Source of the DNA: Candidatus Roizmanbacteria bacterium RIFCSPHIGHO2_02_FULL_37_13b
GTDB taxonomy: Bacteria > Patescibacteriota > Microgenomatia > UBA1406 > HO2-37-13b
DNA length: 48,262 bases
Assembly: GCA_001789395.1 (NCBI GenBank)
Contig: MFZK01000022.1
Coordinates: 81,152-129,413, forward strand
Reading direction: 5' to 3'
Both the position numbers and the translations under genes were made by a program. The stretch's first letter is position 1. Every line of letters starts with the position of its first letter. Positions 39,798 to 48,262 of the stretch are shown here, piece after piece. Below the pieces are notes generated by a model. That model made no database searches. It was not told where the DNA came from and saw nothing but the letters and a program-made list of their open reading frames with translations.

Positions 39798-41876
39798 CTA
39801 TTTATCAAATAGTTGTCCATCATTAACTTTTTCTATGTGGGGCGGAGTTTCTGTCCCACGACTATAGGCGGACATATACTCCGCAGGGTCTAGTAAAACA
39901 AAATCCTTAAACTCCACCTTCAATTTATAATCAGCAGCTATACTCCCTTCCCCGCGTGTTTTATCAAGCACTTTAAGCGCGCACAATTCATCTAAAAGCC
40001 TTCGTCCCGTCTTTGCTGACTTTTCAGAATAGTCTGAAAGCTGTTTGGCAGTAATGTTCCCCTCACTATTTTTTATAGCTCTTAAAGCTTGTGAACGGTC
40101 GGCGGGCATAGAAGAAATAACAACTTCCTTTATAATCTCTAACTCTTCAACGCCAACTTCGTCTTTTCCTACTACTATGGCTAGATATTTTGATAGTTCA
40201 ATAAGTTGTTGAATTGCTCGCCAAGGTTCTTCAGTTTGTACATCTAAAGTCTCGAAATATTTAACATCTTCCCCATCCTCGTTCTTGAAAGTGGCAGATT
40301 GTAGTATTACTATTCCACGACAATTTGACATCAGTATTGCTGCCGTTCTTAAATATGCCTGTACTTCTTTTTTAAACGATTTTATAGAAACAGACTGTTG
40401 AGTTAATTGATTCAAGTATGATGAAACATATAGTCTTGCTTCTTTTTCTAGTATTGATCTATCGGCATTAGCAAAAATAAGATTGAAATTAGATTCAACA
40501 TCATGGAAGGGAGTTGGCGGCAATGTATAGCAAAGGAAGCGTGGTCCCACCATATTCATGTATTGGGTATGTTTGTTCAGGGTTGATGGAGTAATACATC
40601 CAAGTTGGGCAAAGGCACTTTTATAGCTAACATTTCCTCGTCGAGAGCTAAACTTAGTAAATTCTCGATCGTATATCCCAACAAGATCACCTAAAAGCTT
40701 TTTTGTCATTTTTTCGTCGAGTGAGAATATGGCAGTCCAGTCTTTAATCACGAGGCATTTTTTATTTAGCAATGGTAATAAATCATATACTTTATTGGAA
40801 CGACTTGCCCTTTCACCTGAAATAAAGGCATTTTGAGTCAGATTATCAAGATAATAGGTGCAATCAGCGTCTTTAATAAGCCTAACAAGGTCAGTCTTCC
40901 CAGATGACGGGACTCCCACTAAAAGTAACCAGAGCATAATGGAATTCTTGAAATTGCAGGATAAACTAACGGCAAGTATTATTTTTAGAGCAACTTGTGA
41001 GTTTGGGAGGAATCTTAATACTTTTTCCTCAACCTCTGGGTAATTTACCCTACTTGTTAATAATTGTTTTTTTTCCTCTGGCGGAGTTTCTGTCTCGCTT
41101 GCGATGTTTTCATTTTGTAGTTCTTTTAACCTAATACTTTCGAAGATATTTCTCAGCTCATGTTCTGCAAGTGGTGGAGTATTTTTATCATTCCATGCAA
41201 GGATCAAAGGCCATGCTACGGCCTCCCATTCGTTTTTTTTGAGGCTATTAAACAATTTGCCTATTACAGATGCTGCGCTATTATTCCGTTGACCTTCACT
41301 AACTCCCTGCAAAATACTTTTATTCAATGAGCCAGTATTACTAGAAGTTTGTTTCTTTGATTGCTTTATCCAGCTTTTTACAAAATCAGGTATGGGGAGC
41401 GGCGCTGTATTTTCTGGGCTTTGTATCCATTCGTAGTAATTGCCTGATTGATGAAGCGATGGTGGGACCACAACATAACCGCCTTCTGACCTGATGTCTA
41501 TCCCTGGTTTTAATCCAGCACCATTTTTAATACCCTTTTCGTACTTGAAGTAATAGTGATAACCTCCGCCACCTGTTTTAACAGCGATCGTTTTAAGATT
41601 GCGAAATGATTTATCTGTTCCATTGTGTCGAGGATCAATGTCAATGATAGTTAGGTCAGATATTGCCCCAGTCACAACGCCTATATTAGCATTTGGGTCT
41701 ATGGCAAACCACTGTTCTATTTCTTTAGGCGTCGGTTTTATTTTTTGATAAGGTTTCCATGCAATAAGCGGTCTCTTATCCGATCCGATAGGAATAATAG
41801 ACCAACCATATCGCTCAAGCAAATTAAGTGCTTGTTCCGACAGACTATTTGTGCTATTATTACTTTGATTATTCAT
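39798..41876 (-). CDS. prim-pol (archaeo-eukaryotic primase) fused to a P-loop ATPase, replication protein
   Basis: The protein (692 aa) starts at 41876, after a GAGG sequence. The N-terminal bifunctional primase/polymerase domain has TIIDIDP (D79, D81), a His in GGGGYHYYF (about 107) and GIDIRSEGGYVVVPPS. A linker and helical section (about 190-290) lead to an ATPase with Walker A GVPSSGKT (about 315-322). Its tail has winged-helix character (ITAKQLSDYSEKSAKTGRRL). Such proteins initiate replication of plasmids, phages and satellites. It implies that the element replicates on its own when excised. The longer frame upstream adds no recognisable residues. Confidence 0.85.
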   Translation of the reverse strand: MNNQSNNSTNSLSEQALNLLERYGWSIIPIGSDKRPLIAWKPYQKIKPTPKEIEQWFAIDPNANIGVVTGAISDLTIIDIDPRHNGTDKSFRNLKTIAVKTGGGGYHYYFKYEKGIKNGAGLKPGIDIRSEGGYVVVPPSLHQSGNYYEWIQSPENTAPLPIPDFVKSWIKQSKKQTSSNTGSLNKSILQGVSEGQRNNSAASVIGKLFNSLKKNEWEAVAWPLILAWNDKNTPPLAEHELRNIFESIRLKELQNENIASETETPPEEKKQLLTSRVNYPEVEEKVLRFLPNSQVALKIILAVSLSCNFKNSIMLWLLLVGVPSSGKTDLVRLIKDADCTYYLDNLTQNAFISGERASRSNKVYDLLPLLNKKCLVIKDWTAIFSLDEKMTKKLLGDLVGIYDREFTKFSSRRGNVSYKSAFAQLGCITPSTLNKHTQYMNMVGPRFLCYTLPPTPFHDVESNFNLIFANADRSILEKEARLYVSSYLNQLTQQSVSIKSFKKEVQAYLRTAAILMSNCRGIVILQSATFKNEDGEDVKYFETLDVQTEEPWRAIQQLIELSKYLAIVVGKDEVGVEELEIIKEVVISSMPADRSQALRAIKNSEGNITAKQLSDYSEKSAKTGRRLLDELCALKVLDKTRGEGSIAADYKLKVEFKDFVLLDPAEYMSAYSRGTETPPHIEKVNDGQLFDK

Positions 41877-41983
41877 ATTTTTAATCCTCGTTCCCAGACA
41901 CATTCTGTAAAATGCATCTGGTAGATGAGAGCTAAAAGAAAGTCTGAATACTTTCAAACATAATAATTTCCACACGATTTAAG

Positions 41984-42544
41984 TTAAAAGGGTATTTCAT
42001 CGGGTGGGAAATCATTATTTAATAGCTTGTTTTCAAACTCCTTCACAAATTCTTTTTTTCGAGCCATCTCTATATTTGGCCACTCTGAAAAAACAAAAGT
42101 TAAACGTATCTCATCACCTTCGTGAAGTCTAGTTAGGGCTTCTTCAATCTCTGCTAATTGGTTATGGTGATAGAAATTATGTCTCCCAACTGCTTTTCGG
42201 ACACTTTTACTACTCATTTCTTCTTCGAGCTTTTCTATCAACTTCCTAACCCTGTTCAGAGCGAGTTTTACTTTGGTTGAGTATTCGATTCCGTAAAATG
42301 CGTACTCATCTTCCATCATTTCTTTCTCTGCCTCATCGAACAGAGAAAACCATATTTTGTCGGGAACAGAAGTCGATGTTGACAACATCGCTTGATGTTG
42401 TTTTGGTTTATGGAAGTCAATCTTAAATTCGAAAAGGAACTTGTTTCCTTCTCGACTACCCCTCTCATGTATTGCTGGATAAAGCTCGATTGCCTTAGTC
42501 ACAGAAGTTGTTATAGAGAACTTAGCTGACATATCGTCGTTCAT
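41984..42544 (-). CDS. replication accessory protein with SSB-like C-terminal tip
   Basis: The protein (186 aa) starts at the ATG at 42544, 7 nt after a strong AAGGAGG; a GTG three codons upstream falls in that site. The fold is not recognised: early beta strands (FSITTSVTKAIELYP, KFLFEFKIDF) could be a divergent OB-fold, followed by helices. The last residues, NDFPPDEIPF, match the acidic tip by which single-stranded DNA-binding proteins recruit replication partners (E. coli SSB ends DDDIPF). With a prim-pol gene just downstream, a role as the element's ssDNA-binding or replisome-recruiting protein is likely but inferred. Confidence 0.6.
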   Translation of the reverse strand: MNDDMSAKFSITTSVTKAIELYPAIHERGSREGNKFLFEFKIDFHKPKQHQAMLSTSTSVPDKIWFSLFDEAEKEMMEDEYAFYGIEYSTKVKLALNRVRKLIEKLEEEMSSKSVRKAVGRHNFYHHNQLAEIEEALTRLHEGDEIRLTFVFSEWPNIEMARKKEFVKEFENKLLNNDFPPDEIPF

Positions 42545-42743
42545 GTTTTTCACCTCCTTTCAGTGACTGATTTGTAAATATTAACGGCGCTTCCTGATTG
42601 TGCTTTTGAATGCTTAAAAATTTAAGTGTTTCTTCAAAAAGAATGTCAAAAGCATCATCTACTCTTTTTTCAGATTCTTCAGGAGTTGCTTTTGCCTGCT
42701 CAAAAAACAGCACCATTTCTTTGGAGGCTCTTTGTTTACCCAT
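42522..42743 (-). CDS. small acidic protein of the element, unknown function
   Basis: The 73-aa protein is mostly helical (ATPEESEKRVDDAFDILFEETLKFLS). A strong Shine-Dalgarno sequence (AGGAGGG) lies 7 nt before its ATG. It overlaps the following SSB-tail gene by 23 bp and the preceding DUF5659-like gene by 8 bp, so it belongs to a tightly coupled operon. No family was recognised. Confidence 0.65.
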   Translation of the reverse strand: MGKQRASKEMVLFFEQAKATPEESEKRVDDAFDILFEETLKFLSIQKHNQEAPLIFTNQSLKGGEKHERRYVS

Positions 42744-42984
42744 TTTTATGCCCTCCTGAAAAAATCAAATCTCTAAGGTCATTTAGTCTTGCAAAGAGTT
42801 CGCGGGGGTTTACGGAAGCGGTACCAGCAAAATAACTTTCAACTAACTGTTCTGCCTTGCTTTTTGGGGTGAATATAAAAAAGACTTCGCTATTTTCTTT
42901 TGTAGTATCAACTAACTGAAGCCCGGTAGCATAAAGGTATGCAGCTATATTTAGAATTTTTGTCCTATATGAATCGTTTATCAT
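42736..42984 (-). CDS. DUF5659-like small protein
   Basis: The protein (82 aa from the ATG at 42984; an upstream TTG is in frame) has the layout of DUF5659: KILNIAAYLYATGLQLVDTT, a strand FFIFTPKSKAEQLVESYFAG, and the end VNPRELFARLNDLRDLI. These proteins are common on phages and integrated elements next to replication genes, with unknown role. It is the first gene of the operon leading to the SSB-tail protein and prim-pol. Confidence 0.7.
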   Translation of the reverse strand: MINDSYRTKILNIAAYLYATGLQLVDTTKENSEVFFIFTPKSKAEQLVESYFAGTASVNPRELFARLNDLRDLIFSGGHKNG

Positions 42985-43149
42985 AATATCTAATCGATTT
43001 AATCTGAAAAATTGCAATACACGGTAAGTCTACGATGAGTTTAGGCTGATAGCAAAGGCGCTCAATGTATTATTGAGGCTAGTTTCAATACATAAAATGA
43101 AAAAAAATGTATCGAAGGAGTATAAGGATAGGAAATAGAAGTGTACTTA

Positions 43150-43878
43150 TTACTTTAACTTTATCAATTCGCAGAAATCGCCTTTCTTAGCTCTCATCTT
43201 AATTGTAAAATTATTTCTTACTAAAAACTTTCTTAATGTTCGTATACAATTTCCTAGAGCTTTTAGATATTGTTTCTTTCGCTTCTCGTAATCCTTTAAG
43301 TTTTTAATGTTAGGGTAAATAATTCTCACTAATGCGTAATTTTTTACTGACTTATCATGGATAATTCTTTTTCCAATATCGAGTACATTTTTATATCTCT
43401 TAGTAAGGGGCACCTCTGCTAATAGTTGCTCTGCCGTAATATTAAAACCATTTTTTGAGCTGTTACTCTCAAACAATTCGATGATTCTTTCCTGATTTCT
43501 TCTAATAGCAATCAACTCTTCAATATTATTTCCTTGGACAGGTACATAGGATATGGACGGTAACTGGACTTGCCAGAATTGATTCTCATGAATCTTGGAG
43601 ATTGAAGCAGGTACTCCGTGCGAATTTATCAAGTTTATTATTTTTCGAGAATTTTCCTTGATTTCTGGAATTAGATTCTTGAATTGAACTGCTGATTGCT
43701 GTAAAGACTTAAATCCTTCTTGAATTTGATGAAGTTCATTTTGAGAGGGGATGAACCTTCTATAGATATCAAGTAAGTCTTTGCTAAATTTTTGAACTTC
43801 TGGATCATTAGGGTTTTTCCTTGCTCTTTCTTGAAATTCTCCAATCGTTAACTTTTTCGGTGAGACTTTATCTTTCAT
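43150..43878 (-). CDS. helical protein of the element, unknown function
   Basis: The 242-aa protein has a charged helical N-terminal half (coiled-coil-like around 45-95) and a C-terminal half that looks like a winged-helix with basic residues (KNVLDIGKRIIHDKSVKNY, then RKFLVRNNFTIKMRAKKGDF). DNA binding is possible but not shown. The 130 bp between its stop and the next gene (43018-43149) hold a CTCAAT..ATTGAG hairpin and no ORF. Confidence 0.55.
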   Translation of the reverse strand: MKDKVSPKKLTIGEFQERARKNPNDPEVQKFSKDLLDIYRRFIPSQNELHQIQEGFKSLQQSAVQFKNLIPEIKENSRKIINLINSHGVPASISKIHENQFWQVQLPSISYVPVQGNNIEELIAIRRNQERIIELFESNSSKNGFNITAEQLLAEVPLTKRYKNVLDIGKRIIHDKSVKNYALVRIIYPNIKNLKDYEKRKKQYLKALGNCIRTLRKFLVRNNFTIKMRAKKGDFCELIKLK

Positions 43879-43943
43879 AATCTATGTCAATCAATAAATC
43901 TGCCTAATTATACCTAAAAAGAGCACTATCCCAAGCAGTTTTA

Positions 43944-44168
43944 TTAAAAAGGAAGTAAATCGCGGGTTTTGATTTTCAAAGTGGATGCTATCTTTTGAAG
44001 TGTTTTTAAGCTAATCCTACGTTTGCCAGTTTCAACAAGCCCAATATGTGTTGTACTAACATTAACTCTTTCAGCTAACTGCTCTTGGGTAAGTTCTGCT
44101 TTTTTCCTCATTCTTTTTATTCGTTTCCCCAAAGCGATGTCTTTCTTGGTTATTTTTACTTGACTCAT
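43944..44168 (-). CDS. XRE-family HTH regulator
   Basis: The 74-aa protein is a compact Cro/CI-type HTH: IKRMRKKAELTQEQLAERVNVSTTHIGLVETGKRRISLKTLQKIASTL. The start is the ATG at 44168, two codons after an in-frame GTG. It is divergent from the thermonuclease gene and upstream of the element's minus-strand genes, the usual place for the element's repressor. Confidence 0.85.
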   Translation of the reverse strand: MSQVKITKKDIALGKRIKRMRKKAELTQEQLAERVNVSTTHIGLVETGKRRISLKTLQKIASTLKIKTRDLLPF

Positions 44169-44240
44169 ACACAACCAAACCTATCAGAGTGGCGTTAATT
44201 TTTGTATAACGCAAAAGGAAAGATTTTGTAGCTAAAACTA

Positions 44241-44269
44241 TTGCATTTTTACTACCTGTCAGTTATGAT
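44241..44269 (+). promoter_or_regulatory. promoter of the thermonuclease gene
   Basis: TTGCAT (44241-44246), a 17-nt spacer and TATGAT (44264-44269). The expected start near 44276 rules out the in-frame TTG at 44272 and supports the ATG at 44290. Confidence 0.65.
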
Positions 44270-44289
44270 GTTTGTGGTCACAAAATATT

Positions 44290-45198
44290 ATGGAGAGTTC
44301 TCAAAAGTGGTATCACACAAATATAGGAATCGCTACCCTGCTTGTTTTATTCTTTCCCATAGGACTTTATTTAATGTGGAAACATGCTCACTGGGACAAT
44401 CGATTGAAGTATGGCATAACAGGATTTTGGACAATATTTATACTTCTTGGACTAGTTTCTGGTGGCTCTGATTCAAAAAATGACCAAAAGGTAACTTCTA
44501 CTCAAAATGTTACTATAACTTCACCCATAGAACCATCAATAGTACCTACGTTACAGACAATTGTCACAACGTCTCAATCAACCCACAATGGTGTATTTGC
44601 CCGCGTTGTGAAAGTTGTTGATGGTGACACGATTAAACTTGATACTGGTGAAGTAGTGAGGTATATAGGCATAGATACTCCAGAAAGTGTTGATCCGAGA
44701 AAGCCTGTGCAATGTTATGCAAAAGAAGCCTCTGCTAAAAACAAGGAATTAGTTGAAGGTAAAACAGTAGAACTGGAAAAGGATATTTCTGAAACAGATA
44801 AATATAGGCGATTACTTCGGTATATCTGGGTAGGTAATACCCTTATTAACGAATATTTGGTAAGGGAAGGCTATGCCCATGCAAGTTCATATCCACCAGA
44901 CATTAAGTATCAAGATCGCTTTACCCAAGCTCAACAGTTAGCTAGACAAGAACAAAAAGGTTTATGGGGTGTAACGTGCGCTACAAACCCCACTATTGCC
45001 CCTACGACAGGTGTTAAACAGCAAACCATTACCAATACTAACCAGAATCAAAAAAACACAGGAGGATATACCTGTGATTGTAGTAAAACCTGTCCTAGCA
45101 TGTCATGTGATGAAGCTCAATTTCAGCTTAAAAGCTGCGGGTGTACGGCACGGGATAACGATGGGGATGGAGTAGCGTGCGATGTGCAATGTGGCTAA
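44290..45198 (+). CDS. membrane-anchored thermonuclease (SNase) with Excalibur-type tail
   Basis: The protein (302 aa) has two hydrophobic segments near the N-terminus (about 13-30 and 43-58), a Ser/Thr-rich linker, then a staphylococcal nuclease domain (about 92-225). Visible there are VKVVDGDTIKL, RYIGIDTPE with catalytic Arg and acidic residues, ETDKYRRLLRYI, and GYAHASSYPP. The C-terminal ~45 residues (CSKTCPSMSC...CGCTARDNDGDGVAC) match the Cys-paired calcium-binding Excalibur domain. It would cut DNA or RNA outside the membrane, perhaps to feed on or process incoming DNA. It is the only clearly plus-strand complete gene of the element. Confidence 0.85.
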   Translation: MESSQKWYHTNIGIATLLVLFFPIGLYLMWKHAHWDNRLKYGITGFWTIFILLGLVSGGSDSKNDQKVTSTQNVTITSPIEPSIVPTLQTIVTTSQSTHNGVFARVVKVVDGDTIKLDTGEVVRYIGIDTPESVDPRKPVQCYAKEASAKNKELVEGKTVELEKDISETDKYRRLLRYIWVGNTLINEYLVREGYAHASSYPPDIKYQDRFTQAQQLARQEQKGLWGVTCATNPTIAPTTGVKQQTITNTNQNQKNTGGYTCDCSKTCPSMSCDEAQFQLKSCGCTARDNDGDGVACDVQCG

Positions 45199-45208
45199 AA
45201 TGCTATGA

Positions 45209-47578
45209 TTATTTTAGTTTAACATTCCAGATCTCTTTTACGAATTTTTTTACATCCTCTACAGTTACTTTATTGAAAAGTAATTCTTCCGTATTCTCAA
45301 AGGGATTTCGAATTCGATCTCGATTTCTATTACTGAGGTTATCCATAAATCGAATAACTTCTCTCATAAGTTGATCTCTTCTAGGGGCGCTAAGCAATTC
45401 GGCGCGAGGATCAACAAAGTATTTTTGCTCGTAGACTCGTTCAAATGCAGTAATATGATCTTTAAGCTTTGCTACTATGGTAGTTTTCCCAAGCTTTAAT
45501 GAATAGATGCCTAAATAACATGCAAGCACCATTATTCTTGGTTCTGTAAGACCATAACCGGGTGGGTCTTCCTTAGTTAACATAACGGTTGCAAGGTCAG
45601 TGATGACCTTTGTGGCATCTTCCGCGATCCTGTCTTGGTTCGAATCCAAGGCAACAAGTCCCATTTTGGATACAGCCTCTGGTAACTCATCAAAACTCAG
45701 CGAGTCATCAATTTTATCCACACCGTCCGTAAACCACCACGGTTGGTGAAGGTACGCGCTACCCTCTTTTTCAAGCGCGCGTTTTGCATCTGTCCAGTTT
45801 GTGTCGTTAGTTAGGTGAATCAATAGACCACCGATGCGTCTTGTCGTGTTAGCAAGAACTCCGACCAGTAAACTGTCTGCGTTTTTTATATTCTCTGCAA
45901 GATAGCGAATTGACGTACGTAATTCCTCGGCAGCGTTTAATACCAGGGATTTTGCATCTTCTCGCTTCCTTTGATCCCTTATCGAAGGAATATCCTGCGA
46001 TTTTCGGATGATTAAATTTGCCAGTACCACGTACGGTTCCGCAAGTTCTTGTTGCATCCTGCCATGAGGAATCGACCGGGAATTGTGGGAAACAAATCCA
46101 TATAGAACGGTCTCTTGAAGATGCTCAAGAACAAGTTTGATTTTATGCCCAAAAATCCAGTCATCTTCCATCAGCACAGTAATAAGTGCGGAGTATGTTT
46201 TTATGACTTCCGAAACTACGACATCCTGCTTTGTTAATAGGGCGGTGTAGGCAATCTTGTTGAGCACTTCGAAAACTGGCGTTAGTTCATGAACCATTTT
46301 CTTACGGATGATTACTGCACCTATACCTTTATAAGTAATTGCTCCCTGGAACATTCCTTCAAGAAAACCCTTCTGCATGATGCTTTTCATAAATTGGTCT
46401 AAGTAACCACGGAGTTGCATAAGTATTGGATTGTCTGGGGTTTGTGCTCTCACAAATTTTATCTCTCCTGCGTATGCAATTAATTCTTGGAAGAGCATTA
46501 TTACTTTTTTGACACCGACAGAGTCTTCTTTTTTAAGATAATCTTCACCAACAGAAACAAGCCCTTCCATATGAGGCGTTAGGAATTCTTGAGAGTCACT
46601 GCTGTTCACAAAGAAGAATCCGGATGGGAGTAAAAGAGACGAATCTTTCTTGATAATAAAATATTTCTCCAATATGGAAGCAATGACGTCAAGAATAACT
46701 AAGGATGCGGTACGCTCGTTCTTAGCCAACACTTTGTCGTGGTAATCGAATAAATAGTTGAGACGGTAGGACAGGTACTGTAAGTCGGTGCGGAAAGATT
46801 GAAAAGTCGATGCCAGCATTTCCTCTTTTGTTGTGCTTTTATCTGTTTTAGGGTGAAGCATCATCAGATCAGAGAATTTTGTTGCTCTTTTATGAATATC
46901 ATCAAGATATTTAATGGAGGTTTTTTGTATGAGTGCAATTCCAGAAAACGGGTCTGTTCGCTTAAAAAGCATTTCGAACAGAAGGAATACCAAGTAAAAA
47001 TCCAGACCTACAACAAAAATAGATGACTGGAAAATGATCCTAAGTAAATCGTGCTGTCGATTAAGGAGCGTAAACTGGTAGGAAGTTGCAGTAAGAGCTA
47101 ACACGAAGAACAAAACGACTGAAAAAACCAAAACAAAAAATACTATGTCTTGCCGTTTGTCTTTCCCCAATGTCCGGTAGAAGCCGGCGGAAGTGTTATC
47201 CGCGGCATTTTGCATTATCAGGGTCTTAAAAGGAAAAATGATGGCAATTATTCCTCCGACCATTGCTGCAACTGCTATGAAGTACGTGAGGGCTTGAGGA
47301 TTCAGTATTACTGGGTTAATATACCAACCGGCTATATAACTGATCGTGACAATAAATAGAAAATATGTAATACTTAGGATCTTAACTGTAAATATCCGAG
47401 TGTATATCCAATACATGATTTTGTTTTTTACACCCATGAAGTAATATAAAGAGTAAAATTTTATGTAGCCATGGAGTTTGGTGATTTTACTTCGAGCAAC
47501 TCTAGCTCGTCTTTGAACCTTTTTTTGGAGTCCATGCAACCATTTTCGTGATCTCTGTAAATATGTTTGTATGTACAT
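45209..47578 (-). CDS. large membrane protein, DUF2254-like, unknown function
   Basis: The 789-aa protein has a strongly basic N-terminus (about 8-35), four hydrophobic segments (about 68-88, 97-122, 145-165, 185-208) and a long helical cytoplasmic part of more than 550 residues, without nucleotide-binding or catalytic motifs that I can see. The plan resembles DUF2254-type predicted membrane proteins, but the match is loose. It is convergent with the thermonuclease gene (10 bp apart). It may be element cargo rather than a core function. Confidence 0.5.
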   Translation of the reverse strand: MYIQTYLQRSRKWLHGLQKKVQRRARVARSKITKLHGYIKFYSLYYFMGVKNKIMYWIYTRIFTVKILSITYFLFIVTISYIAGWYINPVILNPQALTYFIAVAAMVGGIIAIIFPFKTLIMQNAADNTSAGFYRTLGKDKRQDIVFFVLVFSVVLFFVLALTATSYQFTLLNRQHDLLRIIFQSSIFVVGLDFYLVFLLFEMLFKRTDPFSGIALIQKTSIKYLDDIHKRATKFSDLMMLHPKTDKSTTKEEMLASTFQSFRTDLQYLSYRLNYLFDYHDKVLAKNERTASLVILDVIASILEKYFIIKKDSSLLLPSGFFFVNSSDSQEFLTPHMEGLVSVGEDYLKKEDSVGVKKVIMLFQELIAYAGEIKFVRAQTPDNPILMQLRGYLDQFMKSIMQKGFLEGMFQGAITYKGIGAVIIRKKMVHELTPVFEVLNKIAYTALLTKQDVVVSEVIKTYSALITVLMEDDWIFGHKIKLVLEHLQETVLYGFVSHNSRSIPHGRMQQELAEPYVVLANLIIRKSQDIPSIRDQRKREDAKSLVLNAAEELRTSIRYLAENIKNADSLLVGVLANTTRRIGGLLIHLTNDTNWTDAKRALEKEGSAYLHQPWWFTDGVDKIDDSLSFDELPEAVSKMGLVALDSNQDRIAEDATKVITDLATVMLTKEDPPGYGLTEPRIMVLACYLGIYSLKLGKTTIVAKLKDHITAFERVYEQKYFVDPRAELLSAPRRDQLMREVIRFMDNLSNRNRDRIRNPFENTEELLFNKVTVEDVKKFVKEIWNVKLK

Positions 47579-47774
47579 TTAATTTTCTTTTTACATCTTT
47601 AATGTCTTTTCATAACAAGCTAATTATACATTATTCGAGCTTGTTTTACGTGAAGGAGTATAATATTTTGAGGTATTTTGTATCTTTTTATGCAGGATTG
47701 ATCATATTGACAATTAAAATTGTAAAGCCTATTATATCCTCAATTTAGATTGATATTGAGAGCTATATAAATAT

Positions 47775-48262
47775 ATGCCAGCACCACAAGAAGCGGGTCT
47801 ACCAATTCCACATGATGTTCTCTTCGATAAATTTAGTGGCTCCCTTATGGCAATGCAAGATTATCTTACAGGCATTCAATCAGATGATCCAACAGGTCAG
47901 GAGTCAGGTCAAATTGCTGGTGAGATGTATGGTCCTGATATGTTTGCAAATAAGGTAATGATGCTTGTTGGTTCTGACAGATTTGATGAGGATGTTAAAG
48001 CTGCAACAAGAGAAGCAGGATTTAGGCGCCCTTGGGGGATCGTTGCTAACACCTTATCCCCAAATGTAAAAGTAATCCTATATCCCCAGACAGTTTTTGA
48101 AGCAGCTGAGGAACATGTTGCGATGGCAGCAGAAGAGGGCATTGACGTACAAACAGAAGGTCCTCAAGCCATGGTGTACGTACTCGATGGATTTGTTGAA
48201 GAAGCAGACGATACTCCAATGGTGGCTGCAAATCTAGCTATTTTTGTTCCTCGTTTAACAAG
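47775..48262 (+). CDS. partial CDS at the right edge, unknown function
   Basis: An open frame begins MPAPQEAGLPIPHDVLFDKF and stays open to the window end (162 codons). It is acidic and lacks a signal peptide or membrane span. The body alternates strands and helices (MFANKVMMLVGSDRFDEDV, NVKVILYPQ, AMVYVLDGFVEE). No family was recognised. TATATA lies 4 nt before the ATG. The 196 bp upstream (47579-47774) are AT-rich and hold no other gene. Confidence 0.6.
   Translation, partial: MPAPQEAGLPIPHDVLFDKFSGSLMAMQDYLTGIQSDDPTGQESGQIAGEMYGPDMFANKVMMLVGSDRFDEDVKAATREAGFRRPWGIVANTLSPNVKVILYPQTVFEAAEEHVAMAAEEGIDVQTEGPQAMVYVLDGFVEEADDTPMVAANLAIFVPRLT

Noticed and set aside
43018-43149. Hairpin CTCAAT..ATTGAG as a terminator or small RNA
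   Set aside because: The stem is short and no U-tract follows; too little to support a call.

Overview
The window reads as a chromosomal contig of a Candidate Phyla Radiation (Patescibacteria) bacterium, most likely a Microgenomates-type lineage. Evidence: a compact AT-rich layout, divergent short housekeeping enzymes (ArgS, MetG, RpiB, Rpe, YchF, DprA, TatD, PBP2), a HerA/VirB4-like ATPase, many single-span surface proteins with Thr/Pro stalks, a tRNA without encoded CCA that is split by a group I intron, and TGA used as stop (so not code 25). The phylum is an inference from protein style; no rRNA gene is present.

Layout. 1-4.6 kb: a small membrane protein, a GT2 glycosyltransferase, an HTH/LAGLIDADG-like protein divergent from an intron-split tRNA(CAU), an FtsB-like protein, a tyrosine recombinase, RNase HI and a TPR membrane protein. 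4.6-13.3 kb: a HerA-like ATPase, a flavin reductase, then a tight run of three polytopic glycosyltransferase-like proteins and a methyltransferase, probably for envelope glycan or glycoprotein. 13.3-16.2 kb: a HAD phosphatase, a four-helix-bundle protein and argS. 16.3-26.8 kb: a surface/pilus block on the minus strand (PilX-like pilin, large Cys/Pro-rich exported proteins, a GH18-like protein), with a putative toxin-antitoxin pair inside it. 26.9-37.8 kb: dprA, metG, a PIN/AbrB toxin-antitoxin pair, PBP2, a metallo-beta-lactamase-fold hydrolase, an exported glycosidase, rpe, rpiB, tatD and ychF. 37.9 kb to the right edge: an integrated element with a large serine recombinase abutting ychF, an excisionase-like HTH protein, a prim-pol/ATPase replication protein, a protein with an SSB-type C-terminal tip, small accessory genes, an XRE regulator, a membrane-anchored thermonuclease and a large membrane protein.

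Four cross-cutting signals stand out. (1) Many chromosomal genes have a TATAAT-like -10 box ending only 6-9 nt before the ATG, so leaderless mRNAs look like the default, whereas several genes of the integrated element have strong Shine-Dalgarno sites. (2) Families of palindromic or low-complexity repeats lie between genes and also inside open frames of housekeeping genes (argS, rpiB, mrdA, tatD, dprA, the MBL hydrolase, the pilin), apparently as tolerated in-frame insertions. (3) Two ~145-150 bp elements, at 25009-25153 and 34508-34657, differ in sequence but keep the same nested helices through compensatory changes; they look like an undescribed structured RNA. (4) The element joins the chromosome next to a second, synonymously diverged copy of the ychF start region, pointing to ychF-targeted integration.
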